Assembly (NCBI GenBank): GCA_947369085.1
Contig: CANBJR010000004.1
Span: 35,411 to 99,410, forward strand
Source of the DNA: an uncultured Clostridia bacterium
GTDB taxonomy: Bacteria; Bacillota; Clostridia; Oscillospirales; Acutalibacteraceae
DNA length: 64,000 bases
Direction of reading: 5' to 3'
Part shown: positions 16,137-25,553 of the stretch, piece by piece
Layout of the letters: each line of letters begins with the position of its first letter
Position numbering within the stretch: position 1 is the stretch's first letter
Notes under the pieces: generated by a model
Databases searched by the model: none
Seen by the model: the letters and a program-made list of their open reading frames with translations, nothing else
Told to the model about the DNA's origin: nothing
Translations under genes and position numbers: made by a program

Positions 16137-16177
16137 CTCCGTTTATGTTGATTTTCGTTTTTATTCTAACATATGAG

Positions 16178-18010
16178 TTAAACTATTTCAACATTGTATT
16201 TTTCAAACCAGCAGTCAAGCTCAATGATATAAGCAAGAATCTGCGGAGCCTGCATAAGCTGACCGTACCACGGAGTTGTGATTGCGTCGGGGTTTTCAAT
16301 AATACGCTCAATTGATTTTTTGTTGAGAATTTCTGTGAGTTGATTTTTCTTTTCGAGAATTAATTTTACCCTTTTTACACATTCATCAAAGTAAACGGGA
16401 TTGTGAGTTTTGGGATACGGGCTTTTCTTTCGCCAGCAGATTTCCTTTGGCAGAATATCCTCAAACGCTTTTCTTACGATTCCTTTTTCACGGTTGCCGT
16501 AAGCCTTTAAGCTCCAGGGCATATTGTAGGCGTATTCAACAAGTCGGTAGTCGCAGAACGGTACTCTTACTTCAAGACCGCTGAACATTGAACACCTGTC
16601 CTTGCGTTCAAGCAGACATTGCATAAACCAGTAGAAGTTTAAGAAGAACATTTCTCTCATACGTCTGTCTGTTTCACTGTCGCTTTTTAGCTTCGGTGCA
16701 AGATTTATGGTGTCAAGGTATCTTTGGCGCACGTATTCCTCGCCGTTTTTCAGTATTCCGTCTTTTAGAATAAACCTGCGTACGTCCTGACTTTTTGACC
16801 AAGGAAAGCAGTCGTCAAAAAGTATGCTTTTGTCGTGATACCAGGGATAGCCTCCGAACAGCTCGTCGGCACATTCGCCCGAAAGAGCAACGGTGTAGTT
16901 TTGCTTTATCTCTTTGCAGAACAGCAAAAGTGACGAGTCAACGTCAACGTATCCGGGCAAATCTCTTGCCTCAACGCTGTTGTAGAGTGCGTCTACAAGC
17001 GCTTTGTTGTCAAGAATGACCTCGCGGTGGCGGGTGTCGGCATTGTCAGCCATCATTGAAATATATTCGTAGTCGGCGTTCGGCTGAAAGCGGCTTTTTT
17101 TAAAAAATTTTTCGTTGTCACGGTATTCAACCGAGTAGGTGTTGATTTTTCCGAGCTTTCGCTCTTTGTAATATTCGGAGGCGGTTTTTACTATAATACT
17201 GCTGTCAAGCCCTCCCGAAAGGAAAAAGCAGAGAGGAACATCGCTGACAAGCTGTCGCCTTATTGCGTCAGTCAAAAGACTTCTCGTCTTTTCAATAGTA
17301 TCATTTTCACTGTCGGTATGCTCTTTTGCTTCAATTCTGTAGTATTGCTCACGGCATAGAATGCCGTTTTTGTAAATTGCACATACACCGGGGTTAAGCT
17401 CGTGCACTCCTTTGAACACTCCGCAGGACGGAGTTCTTGCAGGGCCGAGGAAAAAGATTTCGTTAAGCCCCTGTTCGTCAATTTTGGGCTTTACAATTGT
17501 ACTTGCAAGCAGTGCTTTGATTTCCGAGCCGAAAATCAATCCGCCCTTGTACTCGTAATAAAAAAGCGGCTTAACGCCTATTTTATCCCTGCAAAGGAAA
17601 ATTGACCTGTCACTGCTGTTGAACACTGCAAACGCAAAAATCCCGTTGAGCTTATCCGCACACCGAGAACCGTATTTGATATACATTTTAAGTACAACCT
17701 CGGTATCGCTGTGCCCCCTGAAATGAAAGCCGTCAGCACGAAGCTGTTCACGCAGAGCCTCGGTGTTGTAAAGCTCACCGTTGTAGACAATTGTATATGT
17801 CTTTCCTTCGTGGGTTACCGACATAGGCTGTTTGCCGTTTTCGCGGTCAATTACAACAAGCCTGCGGTGAATAAGTGCAGTGTTTTTATTGATATAAATT
17901 CCGTTTTCATCGGGACCTCGTTTATCAAGCGTTTGTGACATATTGTTGAGCAGTTTCATCCTCATACTCATATCAGCGTCACGTTCAATCCAGCCTGCTA
18001 TTCCGCACAT
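16178..18010 (-). CDS. asnB: Asparagine synthetase (glutamine-hydrolysing)
   Basis: This is a 610-residue AsnB. It transfers ammonia from glutamine to a beta-aspartyl-AMP intermediate. Cys2 of MCGIAGW is the class II glutaminase nucleophile (N-terminal domain about 1-210). The synthetase domain has the PP-loop FLSGGLDSSI near 260. The length fits AsnB of the B. subtilis type. GGAGG lies 8 nt upstream of ATG. It is followed by a short gap before the PAP2 gene and preceded at 21 bp by ylbJ on the same strand. Confidence 0.96.
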   Translation of the reverse strand: MCGIAGWIERDADMSMRMKLLNNMSQTLDKRGPDENGIYINKNTALIHRRLVVIDRENGKQPMSVTHEGKTYTIVYNGELYNTEALREQLRADGFHFRGHSDTEVVLKMYIKYGSRCADKLNGIFAFAVFNSSDRSIFLCRDKIGVKPLFYYEYKGGLIFGSEIKALLASTIVKPKIDEQGLNEIFFLGPARTPSCGVFKGVHELNPGVCAIYKNGILCREQYYRIEAKEHTDSENDTIEKTRSLLTDAIRRQLVSDVPLCFFLSGGLDSSIIVKTASEYYKERKLGKINTYSVEYRDNEKFFKKSRFQPNADYEYISMMADNADTRHREVILDNKALVDALYNSVEARDLPGYVDVDSSLLLFCKEIKQNYTVALSGECADELFGGYPWYHDKSILFDDCFPWSKSQDVRRFILKDGILKNGEEYVRQRYLDTINLAPKLKSDSETDRRMREMFFLNFYWFMQCLLERKDRCSMFSGLEVRVPFCDYRLVEYAYNMPWSLKAYGNREKGIVRKAFEDILPKEICWRKKSPYPKTHNPVYFDECVKRVKLILEKKNQLTEILNKKSIERIIENPDAITTPWYGQLMQAPQILAYIIELDCWFEKYNVEIV

Positions 18011-18031
18011 AAAATTTACCTCCGTAATAAG

Positions 18032-19111
18032 TTATATATTATCTTTTTGTTTGATAGATTTAATTGAATATAAAAAGCATACTGCAACTCCGATAAGTGC
18101 TGCGGCGGAAATTACCGTTCCTCCGTAAAACTGTGATGTTTCAACCGTTGATGTTGAAAATACCTCTGTACTCCCTAAAAAGCACATTGCACCGAAGTGA
18201 GTGAGCAAAGCGGTAATAATGCCTTGAATAATTCTTATGCAAAAAAATAAAAGTTTATTTACATTTACTTTTCCCAAAGCTGAGTAAATCTGAAAATGAA
18301 CACATAATCCGCCGAACCCTATTGCAAAGGCTGTCATTTCAAGTGTGCAGTTTTTCGACATACCGTCCGCAGCCGAGCACACCTCAAGCAGACAGCAAAG
18401 CATATTTTCAGCCGATTTATCGCTGATTATCTGCCCGATAATTTCAATGAAAGCTGAGAATAAAACAACAAAAGCACATATGCTGATGATTCCTTTTGTG
18501 CTTTCCAACGCCGACTCCACAACTGCTGTTCCGATTGAACAGGAGGGTGCAGGCGGTTTGTTGCAAAAGTAATTTTCATTTTTGCGCTTGTCAAAAAAAT
18601 TTATTATAATTCCGAGCAGAATTACCGAAATAATCTGCGAGCATAAAATTATCGCTCCTATGGTTTTACTGCCGTAAAGCGAAGCGCCGACAAAATTAAT
18701 AATAAATCCCGGTCCTGCGCACACGGCAAACAAAGACGCCTTCTGCGCTTCTTTTTGAGAAACAGCTCCTATTTTTGCAAGCTCTGAAATTCCCTTTGCA
18801 CCAACGGGATATCCTCCGAGGACGGAAAGCAGAATAACAGGAGCAAAACTGCCCGAAAGACCGAAAAGTTTTTTTGTAATTTTCCCCATCGGTTTGGCGA
18901 ATTTTTGCGCCAGACCGCTTTTTACAATAAAAGACGATGCCGCCATAAACGGAAACAGCGATGGTATTAAAACATTAAGGCAAAGGCTGATTCCGTTCAG
19001 AGCGCCCTTTGAACAGCTTTCGGAGAAAATCAGAATTGAACCGCAGACAGCAAAAGCCGATAACGCCTTGAAAACCGTTCCTGCTTTTCCGACTGCTGCA
19101 CTAATATACAT
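18032..19111 (-). CDS. ylbJ: Sporulation integral membrane protein YlbJ-like
   Basis: This 359-residue polytopic membrane protein of the nucleoside-recognition (Gate) family has the hallmark region SLFPFMAASSFIVKSGL and VLGGYPVGAKGISEL (about 50-110). YlbJ is needed for heat-resistant spores in B. subtilis and is made in the mother cell. About eight hydrophobic segments are visible. The start at 19111 (MYISAAV) has GGTGAT just upstream; the longer frame from 19147 lacks a site. It is divergent from yqfC-yqfD, another spore operon, sharing a 72-bp intergenic region. Confidence 0.85.
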   Translation of the reverse strand: MYISAAVGKAGTVFKALSAFAVCGSILIFSESCSKGALNGISLCLNVLIPSLFPFMAASSFIVKSGLAQKFAKPMGKITKKLFGLSGSFAPVILLSVLGGYPVGAKGISELAKIGAVSQKEAQKASLFAVCAGPGFIINFVGASLYGSKTIGAIILCSQIISVILLGIIINFFDKRKNENYFCNKPPAPSCSIGTAVVESALESTKGIISICAFVVLFSAFIEIIGQIISDKSAENMLCCLLEVCSAADGMSKNCTLEMTAFAIGFGGLCVHFQIYSALGKVNVNKLLFFCIRIIQGIITALLTHFGAMCFLGSTEVFSTSTVETSQFYGGTVISAAALIGVAVCFLYSIKSIKQKDNI

Positions 19112-19124
19112 ATCAATCACCACT

Positions 19125-19153
19125 AATATATATGATTGAATATGCATAAAAAT
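19125..19153 (+). promoter_or_regulatory. Candidate sporulation SigE-type promoter of yqfC-yqfD
   Basis: AATATAT, 13 bp, CATAAAAAT approximates the SigE consensus (KMATATT, 13-14 bp, CATACA-x-T). It is 32 bp before the yqfC start. SigE control is known for yqfCD in Bacillus; here it is an inference from the match. Confidence 0.4.
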
Positions 19154-19184
19154 AAATAATATAAAATTTTTGGGAGAGATTTTT

Positions 19185-19454
19185 TTGCAGAAAAATAAGG
19201 ATAAACATAACTCGGGCGGTTATGCGCCTTTTGGTCTTGATATGGGAGGTATGCCCACGATAGAAATGCTCGGCAACAGGCGCATTACGCTTGAGGGATC
19301 AACTGGGATTTTGCTTTATGAGAGCAACAACATAAAGATTAATACAAACAAAATGGTCGTTTCGTTTTGCGGCAGAGGGTTGTGCGTGAGGTGCATTTCC
19401 TGTTCGTGCGTAGAGATTGACGGGTTTGTCACACAAATTGAGTTTCTTACATGA
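19185..19454 (+). CDS. yqfC: Sporulation protein YqfC (YabP/YqfC family)
   Basis: This 89-residue protein has the YabP/YqfC fold: an N-terminal polar segment, then PTIEMLGNRRITLEG and a C-terminal beta-rich half (NKMVVSFCGRGLCVR). It is a mother-cell sporulation protein of unclear mechanism, encoded before yqfD. The TTG at 19185 is chosen because GGGAGAG sits 7 nt upstream; the in-frame TTG 19170 overlaps that site. Confidence 0.85.
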   Translation: MQKNKDKHNSGGYAPFGLDMGGMPTIEMLGNRRITLEGSTGILLYESNNIKINTNKMVVSFCGRGLCVRCISCSCVEIDGFVTQIEFLT

Positions 19455-19508
19455 TACTAATCTGTGATTAAAAGCGGATTTTTTCAGAGTTTAGAACGGG
19501 GTGATTTT

Positions 19509-20687
19509 ATGTTAGTGCAGTTTATCAGATTTTTCAGAGGATATGTTGACTTTACTGCAAGCGGAAAGTTTCCCGAGCGTTTTCTCAATATAACTTCACG
19601 CTACGGAATTAACCTATGGAATGCAAAGCCTTCAAAAAAGTCTATTAACGCTTCTATGTATATAAGCGACTACCGAAAAATACGCCTTGCGGCAAAAAAA
19701 TCAGGCGTAAAAACAAAAATGTCGTCTAAGCACGGACTTCCGTTTGTTGTAAATAAATACAAATCGAGAATAGGAATCCCGATTGGCACAGTTGCAGGAA
19801 TAATTCTGATTGCGGTGCTGTCAAATTTTATCTGGTCAGTCAGCATTATCGGGGCGCAAACCGTCAGCGAAACAAAAATTAAGCAGGTACTGTCGAAAAA
19901 CGGGGTTGAAACAGGATGTTACAAAAACAACCTTGACGTGCAGAAAATTGAGCGTGATACAATGCTTGAAATTGATGAAATCGGCTGGATGAGCGTTAAT
20001 ATTACGGGCAGTATTGCGTCAATTGAAATCAAGGAAAAGGCAAAAAAACCAAAAATTGATTCAAATACAGCTCCGTGCAACGTAAAAGCAAAATGCGACG
20101 GAGTAATTACGAATATAAAAGCGAAAAAAGGTGAGGTGCAGGTAAAAAAAGGCAGTGGGGTAGCAAAAGGAGATTTGCTTGTAAGCGGTATAATCGAAAC
20201 GAAAATGAACACCATACAATATGTGCGCGCAAACGCAGAGATGTTTGCCGACGTCATATATAAAAAAGAGTCATCCATAAAAAGCGACTACGAATACACC
20301 TTCCCGAACGGTGAAAAAACTTATCGGGACAGAGCTTTTTTGATGTGGTTTGAATTTCCGTGCAGTATGTCGTTTTCATCATACGAAAACTCTGTTTACA
20401 GCGAAAATTCGCAGAACGTAATTTGTAACGATGTAGTACTTCCGATTGGAATAAAAACAAAAATGCAGTTAAATTTAAAGAGTGTTGAAAAGAAGCTTAC
20501 AAAAACTGATGCGGAAAAAATTTTTATGAACGATTTACTGCTTTTTGAAACGTTTGAAAAACCTAAAAGCAAGGTTGTCAGCCGAAAAGTAAACGTCAGC
20601 AAAACAGGCGATGAATACTGTTGTAAAACCGATTATGTTTTTAATGAAAATATTGCGTACAGCGAAGAATTCAGCGTGACAGATTAA
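19509..20687 (+). CDS. yqfD: Sporulation protein YqfD
   Basis: This 392-residue protein has an N-terminal cytoplasmic region, a single transmembrane helix (about 83-105, IGIPIGTVAGIILIAVLSNF) and a large extracytoplasmic domain. The sequence after the helix (SIIGAQTVSETKI) matches YqfD. It is required for efficient spore formation in Bacillus (SpoIV-type block). ATG 19509 has GGGGTG upstream. It follows yqfC by 54 bp. In many Firmicutes phoH follows yqfD; here phoH lies 18 kb away. Confidence 0.9.
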   Translation: MLVQFIRFFRGYVDFTASGKFPERFLNITSRYGINLWNAKPSKKSINASMYISDYRKIRLAAKKSGVKTKMSSKHGLPFVVNKYKSRIGIPIGTVAGIILIAVLSNFIWSVSIIGAQTVSETKIKQVLSKNGVETGCYKNNLDVQKIERDTMLEIDEIGWMSVNITGSIASIEIKEKAKKPKIDSNTAPCNVKAKCDGVITNIKAKKGEVQVKKGSGVAKGDLLVSGIIETKMNTIQYVRANAEMFADVIYKKESSIKSDYEYTFPNGEKTYRDRAFLMWFEFPCSMSFSSYENSVYSENSQNVICNDVVLPIGIKTKMQLNLKSVEKKLTKTDAEKIFMNDLLLFETFEKPKSKVVSRKVNVSKTGDEYCCKTDYVFNENIAYSEEFSVTD

Positions 20688-20752
20688 ATAATATATGTTA
20701 AAATAAAATATTATAAGTTTATAAGTAATTTTTTTAATTAGGATTTGATTTT

Positions 20753-21526
20753 ATGAGAATACTTTGTATAGGTGATGTTGTAGGAAGCATTGGCTGTAAC
20801 TTCCTGCGCAGTAAACTGCCGACAATCAAAAAAATTAAGGCGATTGATTTTGTGGTTTGCAACGGTGAAAATTCCTCAGACGGCAACGGTATAACTCCAA
20901 CCTCTGCAAAATTTCTATTTGACAGCGGTGTTGACGCAATCACTCTCGGTAACCACACGTTCCGCCGTAAAGAAGCATATGAGTATATAGACGAAAGTCC
21001 GTTTGTTGCACGTCCTGCAAATTTCCCCGAAAAAACAACTCCCGGTACGGGCATACTTAATATTGATACAGGCAGAAGAATAATTTCCGTTATTAACGTA
21101 ATGGGAAATATGTGTATGGACAACAACCTCAACTGTGCCTTTGAAACAGTCGACAAAATGCTTGAAAGGGCAGAGGGCAAAATAAAGATTGTTGACTTTC
21201 ATGCCGAAACTACAAGTGAAAAGCGTGCAATGGGTTATTATCTTGACGGCAGAGCTTCTGTTGTTTTCGGCACTCATACGCACGTTCAGACATCCGACTG
21301 CCAGATACTTCCCAAAGGTACGGGCTACATTACCGACGTCGGAATGACAGGTACGATTCATTCCGTGCTCGGCGTTAAAACCGAAATTATCATTGAAAAG
21401 CTTAAAACAAAGCTTCCTGCCCGCTTTGACCTTGCAAGCGGCGAATGTAAAATGGAATGCTCGTTATTTGACGTAGATGAAAAGACAGGTTTGTGCATAA
21501 GTGCTGAATCTTTGCGCATAGAATGA
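20753..21526 (+). CDS. ymdB: YmdB-type metallophosphoesterase
   Basis: This 257-residue protein belongs to the TIGR00282/YmdB family, cyclic-nucleotide phosphodiesterases that affect biofilm and motility choice in Bacillus. Metal-binding motifs are visible: GDVVG near the N-terminus, NGENSSDGNGIT (about 43-54), LGNHTF (about 66-71) and FGTHTHVQTSD (about 176-186). The length is typical. Confidence 0.93.
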   Translation: MRILCIGDVVGSIGCNFLRSKLPTIKKIKAIDFVVCNGENSSDGNGITPTSAKFLFDSGVDAITLGNHTFRRKEAYEYIDESPFVARPANFPEKTTPGTGILNIDTGRRIISVINVMGNMCMDNNLNCAFETVDKMLERAEGKIKIVDFHAETTSEKRAMGYYLDGRASVVFGTHTHVQTSDCQILPKGTGYITDVGMTGTIHSVLGVKTEIIIEKLKTKLPARFDLASGECKMECSLFDVDEKTGLCISAESLRIE

Positions 21527-21558
21527 GCGATTGGGGCAATAATTGGTTGTTTTATCTA

Positions 21559-21587
21559 TTGCAAAAAAAGGTTAAAGACGTTATAAT
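21559..21587 (+). promoter_or_regulatory. SigA promoter of the DAK2-domain gene
   Basis: TTGCAA, 17 bp, TATAAT, 50 bp before the ATG at 21638. Confidence 0.8.
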
Positions 21588-21637
21588 ATAAACAACTATC
21601 GTGTAAAAAGTTTGTACATTAAAAAGGATGTGCTATT

Positions 21638-23275
21638 ATGATTAACGGAGAAATTCTAAAACAGGCTGTTATTTCAGGTGCAAATAATATCAGCCGTCAG
21701 AAAAACAGAATTAACGATTTAAATATATTCCCTGTTCCTGACGGTGACACGGGTACAAATATGTCAATGACTATTATGTCGGCGGCAAAGGCACTTGAGG
21801 ATTACAGCGGTACAAGCGCAGGCGAGGCGGCAGGAATTGTAGCATCTGCGATGCTTAGAGGTGCAAGAGGCAACTCCGGCGTAATTACTTCGCTTATTTT
21901 CAGAGGCTTTGCTCAGGGTCTTAAAGAAATGGAAGAAGTAAACGGCAAAAACCTTGCGGCGGCGCTTGGAATCGGTGTTGACGCTGCATATAAGGCTGTT
22001 ATGAAGCCTACAGAGGGTACAATCCTTACCGTTGCAAGAATGGCTTATGAAGCAGGTGTTGAAGCCGCAAAAGAGGACAGCAGCACAGTGTTTGTATGGC
22101 AGGCAATCTGCGACAAGGCAAACGAAGCACTTGCAATTACGCCCGAGCTTTTGCCCGTCCTTAAAAAAGCAGGCGTTGTTGACGCAGGCGGAAAAGGACT
22201 TTGCGTAATCTTTGAGGGAATGCTTTCTGTAATCAAGGATGGCGTGATGATTGAATATGATGATTCTGCCGAGGTTACTGTCGACACCTTTGACAGTGCG
22301 GCAGCTGAGTTTGACGAAGATATAAACTTTACCTATTGTACTGAGTTTATTGTCGGAAGAGAGTCTGAGGATACCGACCCGCAATTACTTCGTGAATATC
22401 TTGAAACAATCGGCGACTGCGTAGTTGTAGTAAGCGATGAGGAAATTATCAAGGTTCATGTTCATACAGAACAGCCGGGCAATGCGCTTACAAAGGGACT
22501 TGAGTTTGGTCAGCTTCTCACCACAAAGGTTGAGAATATGAAGGAACAGCATAAAAACGCCAAGAAAGCTAAAAAGGCCGAAAAAGAAGTATTTACTCCT
22601 GCCGAGCCTGTTGATGACATCGGCTTTGTGGCTGTTGCGGCAGGCGATGGCTTAAAGGAACTTTTCAAAGACTTAGGCTGTACAAACGTAGTTTCGGGCG
22701 GCCAGAGTATGAACCCCAGTACCGATGATATTTATGAGGCTGTAATGGCTACTCCTGCAAAGAATGTAATTGTTCTTCCGAATAACAAGAATATCGTTCT
22801 TGCGGCTGAACAGACTGTTCCTATGGTCACAGACAGAAACGTTGTAATCGTTCCCACACGCACAATTCCGCAGGGAATGACGGCTATGCTCAATTTTGAC
22901 CCCGAGATTTCAGCCGAAAGCAACGCACAGCTTATGATGGATTCCGCACAGAGCGTGGGTACGGGACTTGTAACATTTGCCGCACGCAGCAGTGAGTTCG
23001 GCGGAAAGAAAATAAAAGAGGGCGACATTATTGCTCTTGAAAACGGCAAGCTCACAATTACCGAAAAGAGTGCTGTAAAGGCTCTTGTAAAGCTTGCTAA
23101 AAATATGGTAAACCGTGACACCTCATTTATCACTCTCATTTACGGCGAGGAAGTAAGCGAGGAGGACGCAAACACAGCGTACGAGGAGCTTCGTGATAAG
23201 TTCGGCTCACGCACGGACATTTCGCTTGTCAAGGGCGACCAGCCGGTTTACTATTTCATTTTAAGTGTTGAATAA
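21638..23275 (+). CDS. fakA: DAK2 domain fatty-acid kinase subunit, FakA/YloV-like
   Basis: This 545-residue protein matches FakA, the ATP-binding subunit that phosphorylates fatty acids delivered by FakB (DegV) proteins. The N-terminal DAK2 (DhaL-like) domain has FPVPDGDTGTNMSMT (about 31-45) with the aspartates that bind Mg-ATP, plus RGARGNSGVI (about 74-83). The C-terminal half (about 320-545) is the DegV-like domain. It is usually followed by recG, as here. Confidence 0.92.
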   Translation: MINGEILKQAVISGANNISRQKNRINDLNIFPVPDGDTGTNMSMTIMSAAKALEDYSGTSAGEAAGIVASAMLRGARGNSGVITSLIFRGFAQGLKEMEEVNGKNLAAALGIGVDAAYKAVMKPTEGTILTVARMAYEAGVEAAKEDSSTVFVWQAICDKANEALAITPELLPVLKKAGVVDAGGKGLCVIFEGMLSVIKDGVMIEYDDSAEVTVDTFDSAAAEFDEDINFTYCTEFIVGRESEDTDPQLLREYLETIGDCVVVVSDEEIIKVHVHTEQPGNALTKGLEFGQLLTTKVENMKEQHKNAKKAKKAEKEVFTPAEPVDDIGFVAVAAGDGLKELFKDLGCTNVVSGGQSMNPSTDDIYEAVMATPAKNVIVLPNNKNIVLAAEQTVPMVTDRNVVIVPTRTIPQGMTAMLNFDPEISAESNAQLMMDSAQSVGTGLVTFAARSSEFGGKKIKEGDIIALENGKLTITEKSAVKALVKLAKNMVNRDTSFITLIYGEEVSEEDANTAYEELRDKFGSRTDISLVKGDQPVYYFILSVE

Positions 23276-23411
23276 AACAAATTACGGGCATGATATTGTG
23301 TCATGTCCTATAATTTTAATAAAATGCTTTTAAACATTCGGGAAAACAGCTCGGAAGTATCCGTTTGTATACCCGAATTACTGCGGCAATATGCCGCCTA
23401 TAGGTATCAAA

Positions 23412-25457
23412 ATGGCTTCACTTTATAAAATGCCGATTTCAAATTTAAACGGTATAGGCAAAAAACGTGCCGAGTTGTTTGCAAAACTTGGAATTAACAG
23501 TGTAGGAAGTCTGCTCAATTTCTATCCCCGTGCCTATGAGGATTGGAATACGGTTGAAAATATTACAGATTTGCAGTACGGAAGTTTGTGTTGTATAAAA
23601 GCGGTGCTTGGTACCCCGATTTCGGATTCCCGAATCAGCGGAGGACGGATTATTTCAAAGGGTATGGTGTATGATGACACAGGCTCTTTGCAAATTGTGT
23701 TTTTTAACAACAGATACATAAGTTCTATGTTGAAAGGCGGAGAAGAATATTTCTTTTACGGAAGAATAACTGCCGACTCCTATGGTGCTCAGATGATAGC
23801 TCCCACGTTTTCACTTGCAAGCGAAGGGACAAAAATTCACCCTGTTTACCGTCAAACAGCTGGATTGGTAAGCAAGACAATTTCAAATGCTGTTAAGCAG
23901 GCGCTTTCGCTTTTGCCAAAATCAATAAACGACCCTCTACCGGAACAGGTAAGGGATATTTTTGATTTGTGCGGTTTAAGGCAGGCTCTGAACGATATAC
24001 ATTTTCCGAAAAACAGGGAGCACCTTGAAAAAGCGCGTAAGCGCCTTGTCACAGAAGAACTTGTCGTGCTTAATCTGGGAATGAGAAATCTGCGTGAGCA
24101 CAGCAGGGGAGAAAGCGGAGTAAAAATTACAGAAAGCTTTTCCTCTGAATTTGAAACGCTTTTGCCGTTTTCTCTAACCAATGCTCAAAAAAAAGCAGTT
24201 TCCGACTGCGTGAAAGATATGCTTACAAAGAATTCGGCTATGAACAGGCTTGTTCAGGGCGACGTGGGTTCGGGTAAGACTGCCGTTGCGGCTTCGGTGT
24301 GCTATACCGTTGTCAAAAACGGCTTTCAGGCGGCATTTATGGTTCCTACTGAGATTCTTGCAGTTCAGCACTACGAAACATTTACAAAGCTTTTTGAAAA
24401 CACCGGAATAAAAGTTGCACTGCTTACGGGTGCGCTTAAAGAGTCGGAGAAAAAGAGCGTAAGACAGTCATTGGCTGATGGAGGAATCGACCTTGTAATC
24501 GGCACTCATGCACTTATAACCGACAAAACCGAGTTTAAAAATCTCGGTCTTGCCGTAACGGACGAACAGCACCGTTTCGGAGTAGCACAGCGTGCAAAGC
24601 TACTTTGCAAGGGTGAGAATCCACACCTGCTTGTAATGAGTGCAACACCGATTCCCAGAACGCTCGGTCTGATAATTTTCGGCGACCTCGACATTTCTGT
24701 AATTGACGAGCTTCCGCCGTCGCGAAAGCCGGTTAAAACCGTTCTTATGAGTGCTTCTCAGCGTAAGCGGATATATAATTTTATAAGAAGTGAAATCGCA
24801 TCAGGCAGACAGGCGTATATCGTCTGCCCGCTTGTTGAGGAGGGTGAGCTTGACAACGTGGCGTCAGCCGAGGAATACGCCGCTGAGCTTATGCTAAAGG
24901 AATTTTCCGACATTCCTGTCGGAATAGTTCACGGCAAGATGAAACCAAGTGAAAAGGACGAGGTAATGGAAAAGTTTGCCTCGGGTGAGTTTTCGCTTCT
25001 TGTTGCGACAACAGTAATCGAAGTGGGCGTTGACGTTCCGAATGCCTCGGTTATCGTTATTGAAAATGCAGAGCGTTTTGGACTTTCTCAGCTTCACCAG
25101 CTAAGAGGCAGAGTGGGCAGAGGTCAGTTTCAGTCTTACTGTATTCTCATAAGCGATAAAACGACTGCGACAACAAGGGCGCGTCTTGAGGTTCTTTGTT
25201 CAACAAACGACGGATTTAAAATTGCCGATGAAGATTTAAAAATGAGAGGACCGGGCGACTTTTTCGGAGAGCGTCAGCACGGACTGCCGCAGATGACAAT
25301 AGCCGATTTTGCGGATACAAAAAGTCTTGAGCTTTCGCAGAAAATTGCCGATTATATAAGTTTTACCTACAAAGATATCCGCTGTGATGAGTTAAGGCTT
25401 TTAAGGGCAGAAATTGACAGGCTCTTTGAGCGAGGCGGACAGAATACGCTTAATTAA
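23412..25457 (+). CDS. recG: ATP-dependent DNA helicase RecG
   Basis: This 681-residue helicase remodels stalled forks and Holliday junctions. The wedge/OB domain occupies residues 1-170. The helicase motifs are VQGDVGSGKTAVA (Walker A, about 285), DEQHRFG (motif II), MSATPIPRT (III) and QLRGRVGRG (VI). ATG 23412 follows AGGT; a longer frame from ATG 23391 starts within a small hairpin (TGCGGC/GCCGCC region) and has no site. Confidence 0.96.
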   Translation: MASLYKMPISNLNGIGKKRAELFAKLGINSVGSLLNFYPRAYEDWNTVENITDLQYGSLCCIKAVLGTPISDSRISGGRIISKGMVYDDTGSLQIVFFNNRYISSMLKGGEEYFFYGRITADSYGAQMIAPTFSLASEGTKIHPVYRQTAGLVSKTISNAVKQALSLLPKSINDPLPEQVRDIFDLCGLRQALNDIHFPKNREHLEKARKRLVTEELVVLNLGMRNLREHSRGESGVKITESFSSEFETLLPFSLTNAQKKAVSDCVKDMLTKNSAMNRLVQGDVGSGKTAVAASVCYTVVKNGFQAAFMVPTEILAVQHYETFTKLFENTGIKVALLTGALKESEKKSVRQSLADGGIDLVIGTHALITDKTEFKNLGLAVTDEQHRFGVAQRAKLLCKGENPHLLVMSATPIPRTLGLIIFGDLDISVIDELPPSRKPVKTVLMSASQRKRIYNFIRSEIASGRQAYIVCPLVEEGELDNVASAEEYAAELMLKEFSDIPVGIVHGKMKPSEKDEVMEKFASGEFSLLVATTVIEVGVDVPNASVIVIENAERFGLSQLHQLRGRVGRGQFQSYCILISDKTTATTRARLEVLCSTNDGFKIADEDLKMRGPGDFFGERQHGLPQMTIADFADTKSLELSQKIADYISFTYKDIRCDELRLLRAEIDRLFERGGQNTLN

Positions 25458-25480
25458 AAGATGTATTCATTTTTTTGAAT

Positions 25481-25496
25481 GCACGGCTTGCCGTGC
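25481..25496 (+). other. Short GC hairpin after recG
   Basis: GCACGG, a 4-nt loop and CCGTGC, preceded by an ATTCA/TGAAT pairing around a T-run. It may weakly terminate recG transcripts. Confidence 0.4.
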
Positions 25497-25553
25497 TTGC
25501 AGTAACCAAAATTGGTAATACATCAACTTAAATAAAGGAGAGAAAACCGACTG

